From positions 146,821-210,820 of the forward strand of contig WBMW01004965.1 in the NCBI GenBank assembly GCA_013396635.1: a stretch of DNA of 64,000 nucleotides. The letters run 5' to 3'. Below the pieces are notes generated by a model. It searched no databases and was not told where the DNA came from. It saw only the letters and a program-made list of their open reading frames with translations. The DNA is from Penelope pileata. Its lineage: Eukaryota; Chordata; Aves; Galliformes; Cracidae. Positions within the stretch are counted from its first letter, which is position 1. Each line of letters opens with the position of its first letter. A program made the position numbers and the translations under genes. Of the stretch, positions 40,801-55,800 are shown piece after piece.

Positions 40801-43800
40801 TAATATATAAAATAACAGACATAAATATTACAATAGATTGCCCAGTTTGGACCCTTAACGAACATGGATGCGACACAGCTATTACATGCAATTCATGTGT
40901 TTGAATATGCACTGATCAAGCAGAAGAAGACAGTTCTATAAATCTGCATAATTCAACATCCAAAAAACCCTTCTTTACTAATACATGATTCCCCTTCCCT
41001 CACTCAAAAGACACAAAATTTGTTCAACTATGGTGCTTACATATTTTCCCCATAAACTTGCATGAGATAATTTTAAAATTCCTCACATCTACCCCTCAAG
41101 ACAACCTCTATTCACCTCATGCCATCTCTTCTAAGTAAACAACAGCAAAGGAAGTGCATCCGCTCCTGCAACAATTCCCTGGCTCTCTGAATCTCCTAGG
41201 ATATTTTGCTTGAAAGACAAAACTCCATGCAGGAAAACACACCAAAATTCCTGAAAGCTAATTACTTGCCTGTATCTATTACAACTACACACTACTCCCA
41301 TTTTCGGACACTTCCATTGCCAGCTCCTATTATATTTGTTACCCAGAGATAAACTAGAAGATTCAGCCTACAGGGCATACAGTACCATGTCACAGTGCAG
41401 CTCCAAATTTAAGTCTCCTTTATTAGTGTGCAGTCGTACATAGCCCTTCTTCTTCACATATTTGTATCTTACAACATCATCTTCAATAGCAGCTGTAGCA
41501 AAGCAAAAAGCAATAATTAGCTCTCCAGAAGTTTATTCATCGATCAGCAAACAAATTACTAGATTCTACGGTCTGACCTGTTCCTCTGGGGTACTGGGTC
41601 TTCAGGGACTGCAGTCAGCAATTTATCTATGATAACCTGACATTAATCTCTCTGTGCAAAACACTTTCCATTACAGAAAGCCACCAACTCCTCAAGAGTC
41701 AATAATATCATCTATATTTTTAAGTCACAGAAACATTCAACACTACATACTATAATTTTCGAGTAATGTCTACCAATCACAGACATTACTTTGAAACCAA
41801 ATAATTTCTTGTCAAATTTGGAAGTCAAGCAGGTAGTCATCAGTCAACCACAAATTGCTGACATATGAGGACGTACCCAGTTCTGAAAACAAATGAAGCT
41901 AAATTACTGGAAACATTACTGGAAAGTCAAATAAAGGATCAATCTAGAATGGTTCCACTTCCATTGTGTCAAAATGCTCAGTTAGTCAAACACTTTAAAT
42001 GCTCCAAGATTCACCTGCAAATCATTGTAATTCATCAGTTAAGGAACCAAACCTGGTAAACATGTAGTTTTAGCAAAGTGTTCTATATAATCTTTGCCAA
42101 AGTGTGACATACTTCTACATTTTAGTGCCAAAAGCCAGACTTCTCTCCCCAAATGAGTATGCTAACTGCTCAGATACTTAATCAGTGTTTGGATTTAACA
42201 AGAGCTACAGATTAATCAGGCTAGAAAACGAAAGGAAATCTTTATAGTATTAAAATGCACTTTTGTGTAGAGTGTAACTTTGAAAAGCAGTAAATCAAAA
42301 GTTATCACCACAAAATCTGCTGTAATTCTAACTAAAATGAGGCTGGTAGGTGGTAAAGATTTTGTATGGAATATGAGGAGAGATTAAATTTCACTTCTAA
42401 TTTACACAAGTGGATACCCCATTTATGGTCCCTAGGCATAGAAAATACATTGAACTGAAATTAATGAGGTAAGCAACTGCCATTCAAAGATGAAGCTAAT
42501 TCATAATTGCTCCGTTATTTTCAAGATGAGCTCAATGGAAAGTATGTATATATCTGCTCAGGGAATACATTTCCAAGGCATCATTACTGACCAATTATTA
42601 ATCTATTTCTTACTCCCATAAATGCGTGCATGCTAGGGAGCACAATTTAAAACTGCAAAGTAAACAGCTTGTAAGCAGGTAGTTCTGGTACCTGCTTCGT
42701 GGGTAGTTTCAGGCACCATTGCAGTGGAAGTGAAGGAAGCACTTACTGCTCCAGTGGAATAGTGAGCCTGTTTGCAGAGGAAAAAGCAAGAGAAAAAGAC
42801 ATCAGATCTTAGAATTTTTCTATTTAAAATACTTTATAAGCACTAGAAACACACAAGTGGCATTTATGTCACAATTCCGAAGGTAGAGTTTTGGCTTTAG
42901 CTCCTATAGTAAGAAACATATATGATACAGTGATATTTTTCCATCTGTTACCCATAACATTTCCCCTGATGAAGCCCTAGTTAAGGCTGCCCAGGCACTG
43001 AGCTAGAGGGGCTTATTCCTTCCACAACAATGCAATACATTATTATGCAAAGATTTTATTATCAGAATTTATTTGTATGTTCACAGGTGAAGATATGAAA
43101 GGAGCTCTGCTGGCAAGACATCTGTAAAATTCTCCAACATTGCTGAGTAAGTGGAAGGAAAATCCAGTGAACCACAGAGACTCTGCAGAGGAAAACAAAC
43201 CAACTCCCTCACACGCACAGGCCCTTCTGCATGCAGAGGCAATGTCCCATGGCTCTATTTTAAGCTTTATAATTCTTCAGCAGAAAGGAAATGTGAATAT
43301 CACACATGAATTTTACAGTAAATTACAAAGACTAATGAACACATATTTTTAGTGGCTCTAGGGCAATGCTTTGTAGAGAACACAGGTGTAAGTCACAGGC
43401 CAACGCTCTGTCCATCAGGTCACACTGCATGCTATGCAAGTTTATAGTTAGCCCATCCACATGACCAGCTAACAACCTGACTCTCCAAATGTGGAGTTAA
43501 TCGTTGTCTCTTATCTCCCTTTTTCTTCCCTAAATCTTTTGTTTTTCTGTGACACTGACACCCTGAAAAAGGGACAAATATGATCCTGCTCATAAGTCAT
43601 GTACGCTCATTAACAAAACTATCACTAAGCCTCCTCATAAAAAGCCATATGCTGCATTACTGCTCATTTTTGTGTCAGTATAATCAAAGCATGAGGACAT
43701 ACACATCCCAGAATTATTAAATAACCTTGCTCACTCTGAATAACCTTTGCTGTAGGAAATCTAGATGTAGACGAAGGTTTCTTTTGACAACCATGAACAC

Positions 43801-46800
43801 GCAGTAATATGCACCTGGAAAAACATCCTTTAAAATATTCCACTAAAAATCCTGCATTACAGTGGAAAAAATGGTGAAGCAGCTGTATTTGATTTATGTA
43901 TTTGCCCACACCAGAAATGATTCACTTGCACTGCCCGTAAGGTGTGTTCCCTCTGCCAATAACTGCAGGAAGCAACGATAAACAAATTCAGAGCAAGAGA
44001 TTACAACCTGGGGAAAAAGGTTTTGCCAACACATACATCACAACCACATCAGAAAGATTCCTCCTTTTTATTGTGCGCCATTTCTAAAATGTTTAGGTTC
44101 ATTTATTATGATTTAACAAAGAGAAATTCACTGACACATGCAATGTATTCCCGAGGAATCCCAATATGATCATCATATTCTCATCTACGATAAACTTCCA
44201 TGTAACAGAAAACATAGGGAATGGTATCTGCTTATATTGCAATACGGCATCTAAGCTGAAAAACATCTATTACTTCTTGAAGAAGTGTATCAGTGCCAAA
44301 GTACAAATTAAGTCAACTTACTGCATTCAGCTTATCCACTTTCTTCTTTTCAGGAGCCTTCATAGTAGCTGCTAGAATTTCATCGCCTTTGAATTCCTTA
44401 TAAAGCTCCAGCAAAGTCTCTCGGGTCTCTGCATTTGTATTTTTCAAATAGTAAGATGGATCTAATTTTGCTTTTTCTTCATCTAGATAAGACAAAATTA
44501 AATCATTCAGAATTAAAAGAAATTCTATATTGTTCTCATTCCGTTTATTATATTCCTTTTTACACAAAAATCTTCCAGATATTATTTCTATTTTTTTTTT
44601 AAATAAAATGTCTAGTAACTATACTTATTCCTGCAGAAACAGTAACAAGTAGCAATGCATAACACTAAAGACAGGACAACCTGAAATATGACACAATAAA
44701 TGTTGATATGATTATATATAAGAAAAATCAACTTCAAATCAATCACTGCAAAAACTTCTTTGAAACCACTAGAAAAGGCCTAAGTTCATGCGAGTCTAAT
44801 CAAATTACTTTTATAGAACAATAAAGACAATGTACAGTGGGTACAATAAAACTTCCATCTTTTGACTCTTTACTGAATGACCAGGTTTGTTATGCAAAAA
44901 TCTCAAGATCAGATCTTTAAATATTCCATCCTCGAGATATTACCCTCTAAAAACAAGTGGGTACTAGAGAAAGAGAGATGCTTGTTTGCAGATTTAGCTT
45001 TAAAAAGAAGAGCACAGTTAAGATTCAGAAAAATACATCATCCTTAGAATCAGTAATTACATCTCATTAGAAACAATTCTAAAGGAAACCCCAAGGATAC
45101 AGGAGAGATTTTTTTCCTACAAATCTGTACAGCACTCAGAGACAGTTAATGATTTCTAAGAGAATTATGTCTTTGTTTCAGAATTTATCAGCACTGTTTG
45201 ATGTGAAAGGCCCAATTTCAAAATGTTTCCATGAAGCTTTCAAAGTTATTATTACAGTTTCTGAGGGATACCCATCCATAAAATGGTGTCCATCCCATAA
45301 CAAAGTCTTTAGAATTTGCATATTTGGGCTGGTGTTTTCTCAGCCTACCTTCAATTCAGCCTTACCTGGATCAACTACTTTTATGTTGTTCTTCACATGG
45401 AAGAAGTTAGAGACATTGAATTTATCCAAGTTTGTAGGATCCTGAAAATAACGATTAAGGAAAATATCAGAGAGCTTCACAGGCACCCATTTCATGCAAT
45501 AGATCACTCTGAAGGGTAGACACCACCATAATAAACTAACAGGAAGAGAGAATAAATACCATACTCTCCAGATCACAGAATGATTTAAGAAATTGTGTAT
45601 TTTTATTTTTTTTCAATCAGTCAAATCCAACAGGTAACAGCAATAAGCCTGCTTACAGCAGGCTCCCTGGGGAGCCTGGAATTCAGTCCCAAACACAACA
45701 TTACACACGTTTTGCCTACAGAAGTTGCTAACAGACCTAAGCAGGGTCTACTTTATCCAAGTGAGAAGAAAGGCTGAGCAGCTGCAGTCCCCTGATTCTC
45801 TTTTATTCTGTGGTTTGGTATAACATCTAAGCAAATTCACATTAGCTCTCTCCCCCTATTTGTAACAACATGCTTGATTTACACATGTTCTATGAACTTT
45901 TGTAATGCATTTCAAAATACAAATAAACTTTACAGCAAGTCTCTGCAGTCAGAACTGTGCTGTTGGTTTGGGTTTTTTTTATAGTGAAATCTGTGCTTAC
46001 AGAATTACTTTAAACATATATATACAATAACAACAAAAGCAAGGAGAAGTGGCATTATGAAAACTCTCTTCAACGATCATTCAAGGAAAAAAGCAAAAAT
46101 ACACAGTCCATTAACTGCGAGTCTTTATACTGTCTCTAGGCAAATTTCTGCGCAACTTTGACCTTTTGTTAGAGAGCAAGACAAGGAATGCCTACTGGTG
46201 ATCTACGTTACATCATACTATTACTAAACAGTCCTTAATCTTCCTTTTAAGGTGAGTTTAAGGTTTTCTCCTCAAGCTCCTCTACATCAAAGAAAGGTCA
46301 AACCATTAGGCCAGGACAGCCCAAGAATTTCTGGAAATTCCATCTTACAAAAGACAATTCAAAATCTAAAATACCTTAATGTGATACCTTCAGTTGTGCA
46401 TTCAGGATAAAAATACTGCAATCTATTAAGCAGAGGACTGTAACACTGACGCAAACAGTATTATCCCAAACAAATTTAACAAAGCTTAACAACCCACCCA
46501 TTGTTAAGAAATTCTGACAATTCTATCTCTGCTAAAAGTAATGATTAACATAAGCAGAGCTGGTAGCCCCAGCCCTTACTAAATGATCTAATTATGCCTT
46601 TCATTCATCTCTGAAATTGTATGCTTCCACCAAGAAGTGCATTTTGAGTTTTACTGCTGTTAGTAAAATCAAAACACATCTATGAAATCAAGCTGCACTA
46701 GTCTGCACCCTAATGACAACCTCCTGGCTTTCTTTTGTTTCCTGTACCAATCACCACACAAACATTTCCCATTGTTTGCTGCCCACTATACCAACTCTGA

Positions 46801-49800
46801 TAGCTCTTCATCTAGACAGAGACTGCCAAAAATAGATATTTTATATTTAAGATATTGCAGTAGAAACAGATAATCTTTAAACAAATCTACTAAGGAACAG
46901 GAAGTTTGGACCTGTCCCATCCCTGGAGACATTCAAAGTCAGGTTGGGGGGACTCTGAGCAATGTGATCAAGCTGTAGGTGTCCCTGCTCATTGCAGGGG
47001 AGTTGGACCTGATGACCTTTTAAAGGTCCCTTCCAACTCAAACAATTCTATGATTTTATTGTTCTTTAACCACTTTCGTATTCTCTGACTCCTGCACTCG
47101 TCTATTTTTTATTTTGTTGATAAAAATATGATCGTCCTAACATACATTTTTATGTATATATGAACAGAGATTATTCCAGCCTTGCACTCTGACAGTCAAT
47201 GAGATATATGGAGAAAATCCAGACAAAGGGCTCAGCGTGTTTCCAGAAGACACAGATTGCCTCCTCCCAGACTTTCTTCGCTTATCACAAACTGCAGCTT
47301 TCCCTGACAGAAATCATCACCTTGCATATAAACGTGCCACCACTAGAGGTTAAGAAATGAAGATTGCTTACCCTTTCCAGGAAAGGAAGAAAATAATCTG
47401 TGTATTAATATTAATGTGGACAAATGGATTTATAGCAATCCACATTTCTGCCATTCATGGCAAAACTGAAGGGCAAGACTGACTCCTGAAACAGACTCCT
47501 CATGAGGTACAAATGGGAGGGGAAAGAGGTCAGGAGACAGCATTGAAGATTAAGCGGATAACTTCACTATGTTCTTCTAAATAAAGATTCCAGATTTACT
47601 GATTTGTACATTGTTCAAAAATAAATAGAAGTATATCATAATTATTGCTGCCTTAAGAAACCAAGTCCTTTGTGCTCAAGGTAGCATGACTCAGATTAGC
47701 TCCAACTGTTTTGCAGCCACAATCATTCAAACGTTTACTGGCTTAACTAGCTTAATTGCTGGCATTGAGCAATTCTGTAAAATTATTTATATTCTCCCTC
47801 CCTGTAAGGTATCTCTTGGGACTCTCCAAGTCGCTGCTGGCCTCCCCCCAAAGGCAACTCACCCATGGTGGTATGAAGGGTGCTACAGTCCACAACACAG
47901 CCTCCTCTCCTTGCTCACCACAGCTGAGACAGCCAGGACAACCCCAAACCACCATGACAGAACTGAGACCATATGCTCGTTCTTCATCCCTCTCAGGTGT
48001 GCTGCCCTGACAGAAGATTTGCTTTGTACTACTTCCCTTTGTGCTCCTGATTCTGCAAGTCAGGAGACTGACCACGCATTTTGAAGGCAGAAAATCCACG
48101 TACCTACTCCAAAATCAGGTTCTCTTTGCCAGCAGAAAACAAAACAGCTCCTCAGGTTGAAATTTGAGCATCATCTCACACAGGACACTGAGGACAAGTG
48201 GCAGAGGCACTCCTCCCTCTACAATACAGCACTGTGGTACACCAGAAGCTTAACTACAGCTCGACAAATGTGCATACTAAGTGCAGCAGTACTGCAGCAA
48301 ATGTCAGCTTGAACACAAGAGCCCATTTGCTCCTCCCTCTGACCACTCCAGCCTGGGCTGCAGAGGACACAGACCATTTCCTTACTGATGGCAAAGATTC
48401 TTACAACATAAGCTATGCATTTTTGAGGTACGTTTATACAAATTTGCAAAGCACACACGTTCTTTTCTTCACTCGAGGAAGAAAACTGTCTAAACGTTAA
48501 TAATTAGCCTGCCAAGTTCCTCTCGTCGCATCGATGACAGTTCCTGGGCACAGGATCAGAGCAGTCTGAGCAGGACAGGCAGACCGGCACACCTCCCGTC
48601 AGCGCCCGGAGCTCCGTGGCGGAGCGGCCTCCCCGCGCGAGGCCTTCCTCACAGGGACACTGCCATGGTGTCACGGCTGAGGCCTAAGGCCTGGAGAAAT
48701 AAGTTCTGTGCAAGTGCACAGAAACCAGAAGGTCGGATGAACCACCAAGAGTAAACTGGCCTGCTTTTGTTTGCCTTAGCAGGTTTAAAAATACAGATTC
48801 CAACTGCCATGGGTAACAGTCTCAGGGTCTCTTACTAAGACTATAAACTACAAACGCAAGTTTAGTGAATCACTAACACAGATACAGACTTCAAAGGGTT
48901 GCTAACTATCCTGACTACTAACAATCTCGTATTTGATGTTTTCATGAAAGCTGAGCTCTGAAAACAATCTTAAGTTTTATTCCACTTTTTTTTAAACCAT
49001 ATCAGTTTTTGGTTCCACCTATTTAGGGTAACAGCTTAAAGTCCACCAATCTGAAGCAGTGTACACACAACCCCCAAAACAGCAGAGTTTCAGATCACGT
49101 GATTTCTCAGAAGCCTGATTCCTCTCTTACTATTCAGCTGGCCACACTGCTTACACAATTATTTTCAGGAATGTTGCCTTGAAGTGACAAAATTTAGAAG
49201 TACAAAACCCATATTACCTTCCTTGGTAAAGAAGGATTCCAGGCACATTAAACTTAAGGGAAGCTTTCAACATATTTTAATAAAATGGCATGACTGCTTT
49301 CCAAACAATTCCCAGGTGTCATTCACACTTTGAAAACTGTATTTATGGATTCAGGCACTCAGCCCAAGCAGGCAGCTTCCCCCTTGGCTGCAAGAAGCCC
49401 TGGACGCAGCCTACTCAAGGGCTTTGCCTGGATGGGAGAATGATGGCAGAACATCTATAGCGTAGATTTTCTCTCCAGATTGAGGCCATACTCACCCTCC
49501 TACCCTACGAGCTGAGGACAAGCAGTTTGCACAGACCACAGCCCAGTGTGCCATGTCCCTCCCAGCCACATTGCCTGTGCATTTGTGCAGGATTTGTCTG
49601 GAAGAGCCCTCACCCACAACCGAGAGAAAGGCTGCTCTGGCCTTCTGTCACACAAAGAGCAAACGAGAAAGAGCTGAGGAGTGAGATAACAATTAACAGT
49701 GTGCAGCTCAGCTACCTCCAAGTTAGTTCATTAGTTATGCTTCCTGCCACAAATGCCAACGGTGTTTAACAGCTTGTCAAGATCTAAGTCTTGACCATGG

Positions 49801-52800
49801 CTGATTAGGCTGTACAGAAACGGTAAAATTGACACAAGAAAGCATGTAATAGTACATGCCTTTTTTTTTTTTAAATAGCAGCAAACCTTTGAAACAATTT
49901 CAATGTGAGATGAACAACAGCATATCTGAATAGGAAGCAGAAAAGGGAGGTAAGAACACTGCAAACAAGCTTCAACAATACCAGCCTTCCTACTACAGTG
50001 GGGACAAGGCGTCTTAAGTGCTTTACATCACATATTACCCATTAAGTAGAACTACTAATTCTTGAAGTACTTCAGTTGTCTGTCTGTCTGTCTGTCATCG
50101 GGAAGAACATTTATGACATTTGCTAGGGACACTATGTTAGGATGAGCTGATCATTATTCAAGGTAAAAGACTACAAATGGATTTAGAGCTATGAGACACA
50201 TGAACAAATTACATCAGCAATACTCCGCCACACAGAAGAGATACAAAACTGTACAATTGAAATAAAAAGAATATCAGCAATACTGATTGTATGGAGAGAT
50301 AAATTGAAAAAAAGTAACCCCTGCACTGTAGAAGATGGAAAGCTTGATCAGAGTTTGTGGCAAGATCACACAGCTAAGAAAAGGAAAATGCATCTTGAGG
50401 GTAAAGATCTACAATCTAAAATGACCAGTAATACTAAGACTACTGGAGTACAAGAAGGGTTACATGTACCATGTGTTCTTCTGACTTTGTCAGTAAGATA
50501 TAAAACCAGAATCCATGACATCTTTTGCCTGAACAACTACATCAAACTTTATGTCAATACAAATTTTGGTAATTAATCTTGCTCATCAGGATATGGTATA
50601 ATACTATACCTCCTGCCCTGACCAGCTGGAACACATTGCCATGGGCTGATGAAAAACTGCTGTGTTAAGTCCCAGGACATTTGCATTTCAACAGGGAGCA
50701 AAGCAATTTCTGTATATATAAGTGCAGGAAGCACTGTGGACTCTCTTGCAAAGAGAAGCAAAACACAGACATAAGATAGTTATTAATGATTAAAGATGTC
50801 ATTTTTTTCAGTTCCAGATCCAAAATAATTTGTCCTTTTTAACAACTAAAAAGCAAAAGGACACAAATAACTGTCACTAACAATGAAATAGTCCAGCTGA
50901 AGTGGTGCTCACCAAAAAAGGTATCAGAGATGGGTTGTGATTAGCGTTTGAACAATGTTTAGCATTGAGAATGGAACAAAAAGAATTTTGTGCAATTATC
51001 TCTCTTCTGGAAAGAGCAATTATTTTTTAATTACATACATGAGGAAACAAAGGTCGAGTCTGAGATCAATTGCTATTCTGGTAACAGAACATCCCCAGAA
51101 GCTGTAGGATTGCCCTTTCTGTATCAACAAGGAAAAATGTGATCATACAATCTGTAATCATATATTATTCAAATTTTTCATTTATCATATATTTCACTAC
51201 CAAACAGTGGTACCTCATCTGCTTCCTAGAACATTCAGAGTCAGACTCTGGAAATGCTATTTTCTACCAATAAACATAGCAATTACAGACAGTCCTACTC
51301 AGCTGTTATTTGCAAAGCAAAGAATGTTTTTATAGCAACTTCCTTTGTATCTATCTTTTTGACAAACAGCTGGGCCAGTGTTACCAACTCACTCTCAGTT
51401 CCAGCACTCTCAGATGCCGCAGTATTCAACTGACAGGGGGGAATGGGAAAGCAAAAAAGTGATACATTTCAACATAGAATTGAAAGGTTTTTTAAGAGAA
51501 GCTCTGGAGCCACAAATTGAAACACAACAGATTGCAGTCATGAACTCTGGCTAAGAAACAAAGCCACAGGTGGCAGAGCTTGGCAGTGTGAAGCCACCAC
51601 ACTGCCTACAGTGTTGTCAACGAGAGAATTTAGAAAGGAGACACTCGTTTGTCTTTTAACAATTTACACAAAGATGAGAAAATAATAACAGGTTCCTACA
51701 CCAAATATACATCAGTAATACCTAGGCTAGTCATACCACTTCAGGTTGTGCTCTGCCCACAACTGATCAAGTTGAGGCAGGGTGGCATTTGAGTAGAATG
51801 AGGAAAGTTTTAGGTAGGGCTGCAAGTTTGCAGCAGGTGTTATATAGTGTGTTAAATGGAAAATCTCTTCCAGACCAATTCCAAAAATGGGGATAGCTTT
51901 GCTTTTTCTAATTTTGAGAAGACTATGCCACAAGACTGTACACTACAGAAGTTTAGTTAACAGCAATCTGCAATGGGCATTTTACCAAGATGAACAAATC
52001 TACAGATCTACTCGTGCACTATGAACATCATCCTCAATGAACGTGTGACAGGTACAGGAATGCATGCATGGCAGTGACCTCCAGGCAGTCGGTAGCTGTT
52101 AATGGACATATTACTCCGAGCAAGAAAGAAACCCTACACATCAAGAGCAGAATGGAGATGAAAAATTTTGATAAAAATACACACAGACAACATAATTTTT
52201 TTTGCTAGTTATTGCATTTTGAGATTCAGGAGACTATAGCACATGTGGCTTTTTTATTAAAATTCAAAGCTAGGCATGTAATGGGACTATGTACATACAC
52301 TCATATATATACACTCTTTACGTATACATTCAATTCTAAACTTACAAAACATACCAAAATATTTTTAGACGACTGCATATTTCAATTATTTGCTCAAAAT
52401 CATTTGGTTTTCTACACTGATGCACAGAAATATTTTTTATTCACTCACGTTGTCATTTTCCACTGTTCCAAATCCATTAGCAACCAGGCAGTTACATTCA
52501 AATAACATTCTGCTGGGAGCTTTCAAGATGAAAAAAGCTCTGTTTTTTGCATTCATTGGATTAAAAACATTTCACTTTGTTGCATTAGCTTGAATCCCGT
52601 AGGAATCGAGGGAAAACTATTTACAAACACAGTGTTCAACAAGGAGGAGTAGGGAAGAAGGGATACATTTCATTTACATTTAGACATAAATGAAAAGATA
52701 TTTTTCTACTCAAATTAGAATGTATTAGTCATGGTTAGTGGCAATTATCTGATCATGAGAGACATTTTTTTTTTCCCCCTGATCTTAAGATCTTGCAAGT

Positions 52801-55800
52801 TTAAAAATGCCTGCTTTTAAACAAGCTTTGGATCTCCTCATATTGTATTTCATCTGTAAATAAGTATTTTTAAAATCTGAGATACTTCTTTACATTTTTA
52901 CATTTACAATGGTGTTTTAATTTTGGCTTTAATTTTGTTAAAAATCAGTAAAAGACCAACACAGGAATCCACTCAGAAAAAAACATCCTAAGCAAGCACT
53001 GAAAATCCTGCTGTTTGCTGCTTAATTCACTATACATTTAGGGAAACAGTCTACAAAAAGTGCTTTTCTGAACCTTAACTGTCCTAGGTATCTTCAGAAG
53101 AATAAGGACAAGCAAATTCAATCCTAACATAAAGTTTTCTACGTAGAAACTTCCTAAAGTTTGTTTAATTTACATTACAAAAAAAAATTTTTTTTTGATA
53201 ACATTGACCATTTAGTGTTGGCTGTCTAGAGCTGGAAATGATTCTGGACATCTCTCTCCCTTTCTTCTATTCATTCTTTTCCCAGTATATTTGTTATGTC
53301 TCACAATAAATCAGTGCTATCATAGCATTTTTTCAGGTAAAATTAAAACCAAAAACTTATGTGTAGTTGTGTAACTAAAGCTTATGATTACACATATCTT
53401 TTATTCAGTTACAGTGAAACAGTGAGCAACTGCAAATACATTTGCCAAAATTCACATTCTTACATTGCATCCTTGACTTTTTTTGTGCACCATTCATTTT
53501 GTTCTTCCATTTATAAAGTTCAGCATTCTACTTAGCTACACAAAAATCACTGTAGAGATTTGGCAAGCTCTATCTTACATGGTATTTCATTCTCTGAAAA
53601 AAGAAAACCCCACCTGTATTGTAAGACATGTAATGGAGAGAAACGTTTACCTGCAGCGTCACAATGTCCTGCCGAGTGAAAGGCTCATCTGTCAAGAGAT
53701 CCTTGTAGTTCTTTGGTTTTATGTTCAGCTGCTCCACTGCCTAATGGCCAGGTGAAAGACAGATATTAAAAATTGAATCCTAATGTGTAAATATTACAAG
53801 TAAATATATGATACCACCCAAACAAAATACAAATGAAAGGAAACAATTTCACCCCTCATTCTCAACTGGCAGCTGCAACATTTTCATTTTATGCTTTAAC
53901 AGATGAAAAGCCATTTAATTCCCACAAAAGTCAAGAGGTTTGTATTGTATTTTTTAAAATAAAAATAATAAAAAAAACTTTGCAATCTTCATTTCCTAAA
54001 TATATACATCATTTTAACCAAATTCATCATAAAAGTATTGCAAAAAAAAGCCCTGTATTTTACAGATTATAGAAGACAGGCTGCTTTAACAAGGAGTCAA
54101 CACCTACCCCACTGTTAGCACAAGTCAGACAACAATCTGGGAAGTCAGACCACTTCCTTGTACTTAATTTCCTGGGCTGTAAACATGAATAAAACCTACG
54201 TACCCTTCTAAAGCTTTTTGTGATCCTGAATGACATGCAACAAGTATAGAACACTAATAATGAAATGCAACAGACAACGTACCTCATAGGCAAACACATT
54301 TCCAGTTGTCTTGATGGCCACAATGTGGGAGTTATTGGTGAATACAGTAAATAGCACTGGACAGTGGTATTTACCTGATGGAAGGGGAAAAAGTTTGAAT
54401 TTAGCATGAAGTCCTTGCAACTAATTTGCAATAGCTAATTTCTGTTATTTCTGTGAAGGACATTTACTTTCCTTTTTAACACAAAGTGCACATTCAGAGT
54501 GCATTTAATGATGTTTTAACTATGCTTTGATTCCTCAGTGCCAAACAGAAAATTAAAAAGTAACACTTAAGAGAATTATAAACCAAGCAATGAAAATGCA
54601 GTTTTGAGATCTTCTGCCCTTAATCTCCGAACTCAACTGCATCCAACACGCTTGGTACCTAAGAGGTATCACAATACAATTGTTGTTGTTGTAATTAAAG
54701 TTCTGTTGAGAGCATGACCCTGTACCTTAACGTGCCCAGCACTTTACTTTCAGTGTTGTTCCTAGGAATACAAGTTTAGCTTACATCCAATGGAAGTTCA
54801 TAGCCACTGTTGTACATTTAAGAGAGGAAAGTATTTTGCATTCAAATGTGGCAAGCAAAATGCCATTAACTCTGAGCACGTTATTCAATAAGGAACGCAG
54901 CTCCTGCTCTAATCAAGCTGTGAATTTCCCCAGGAGGGTCAGCATAAATATTAAGCACGTCAACAACAAGTACACTGATGGAAGCCAATGTATGAAGAAA
55001 AAGAAATGTCTGGATGAGCTCAGCAGAAGCAATTAGAAGGAGGTTATTAATACTTGATCAGTTTGCTGGACCTGGGGGTCTGGGTGAGATTTTTAAATAG
55101 GTTGGGCCTGTTTGGTTCTTTTTTTCCTCATTATCATCTGAAAATGAAAACCAGCAGGGAGGCCAGAACAGAGATTGCTCACAGCACCCGCAAAGATAGG
55201 ATAGGGAAGCACCTAGAGAGTATTCACCGATTAACGGATCGGCCAGAGGAGGCACCGACCTCCAACGTGGAGATGCAAGTAAAAGCTGAGGACTATTTCT
55301 GCTGCTGTCACTGGAGTTGAAAATGAATGACACTATCACAGGGGTCTGAAATTCAGAAGAAAGTTTAGAAAGAGATTTCTAGAACTGGCATCAGGGTATG
55401 GCCCAGCTGATGGATGCACAAACACACTAATGAAACATGAGGCCAAACTCCAGCTGCGTGAAAAAGAACACATCAGCATGATGTCAATTCCAGCAAAAGC
55501 ACAGTGGCTGAGGTGACACAGTAAAGGTAGTCTGCACAGGAGGGATCATTGTATGGAAGAAACTGCAACATCTGAAGACATTTTTATTGCACAAGTGTGA
55601 ACAGAGAGGATTCTATGTCTACAGCAACAGTTCTACACGTTAAGATTAAAATAGACGTTTGCTGATAGGCAGAAATGTAACGTTTTAGTCTTTCCATTTT
55701 ACTGCTTTCTCCCTTGATTGGTTAATGACACAGCATTCACCTTTGTATGGACAAGAATTCTACCACTGCATGGCTACTGTCCTTCCACCCAGCATTACGA

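Larger units (their letters stand above)
28971..41385 (-). other. PPIL2: PPIL2 intron, 12.4 kb
   Basis: This is the largest intron in the window (between exons 8 and 7). It contains a (TTTA)n run near 32867-32886, a T-run near 36109-36121, two possible tRNA-SINE fossils (about 37262-37370 and 38528-38585) and a CR1 3' end at 39640-39873. Translated frames show no known family. Confidence 0.75.
45442..53650 (-). other. PPIL2: PPIL2 intron, 8.2 kb
   Basis: This GT-AG intron between exons 4 and 3 contains a CR1 3' end (46914-47060), a small CpG-rich island-like patch (about 48520-48690), a (TGTC)n repeat (50077-50096) and short MIR-like matches between 50014 and 51055. No coding gene was recognised. 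Confidence 0.75.

Noticed and set aside
43358..43435. Functional tRNA gene
   Set aside because: Box-like blocks are present but a full cloverleaf cannot be formed; better explained as a SINE fossil.
50573..50761. 62-codon minus-strand frame
   Set aside because: Too short, no recognisable motif, within a PPIL2 intron.
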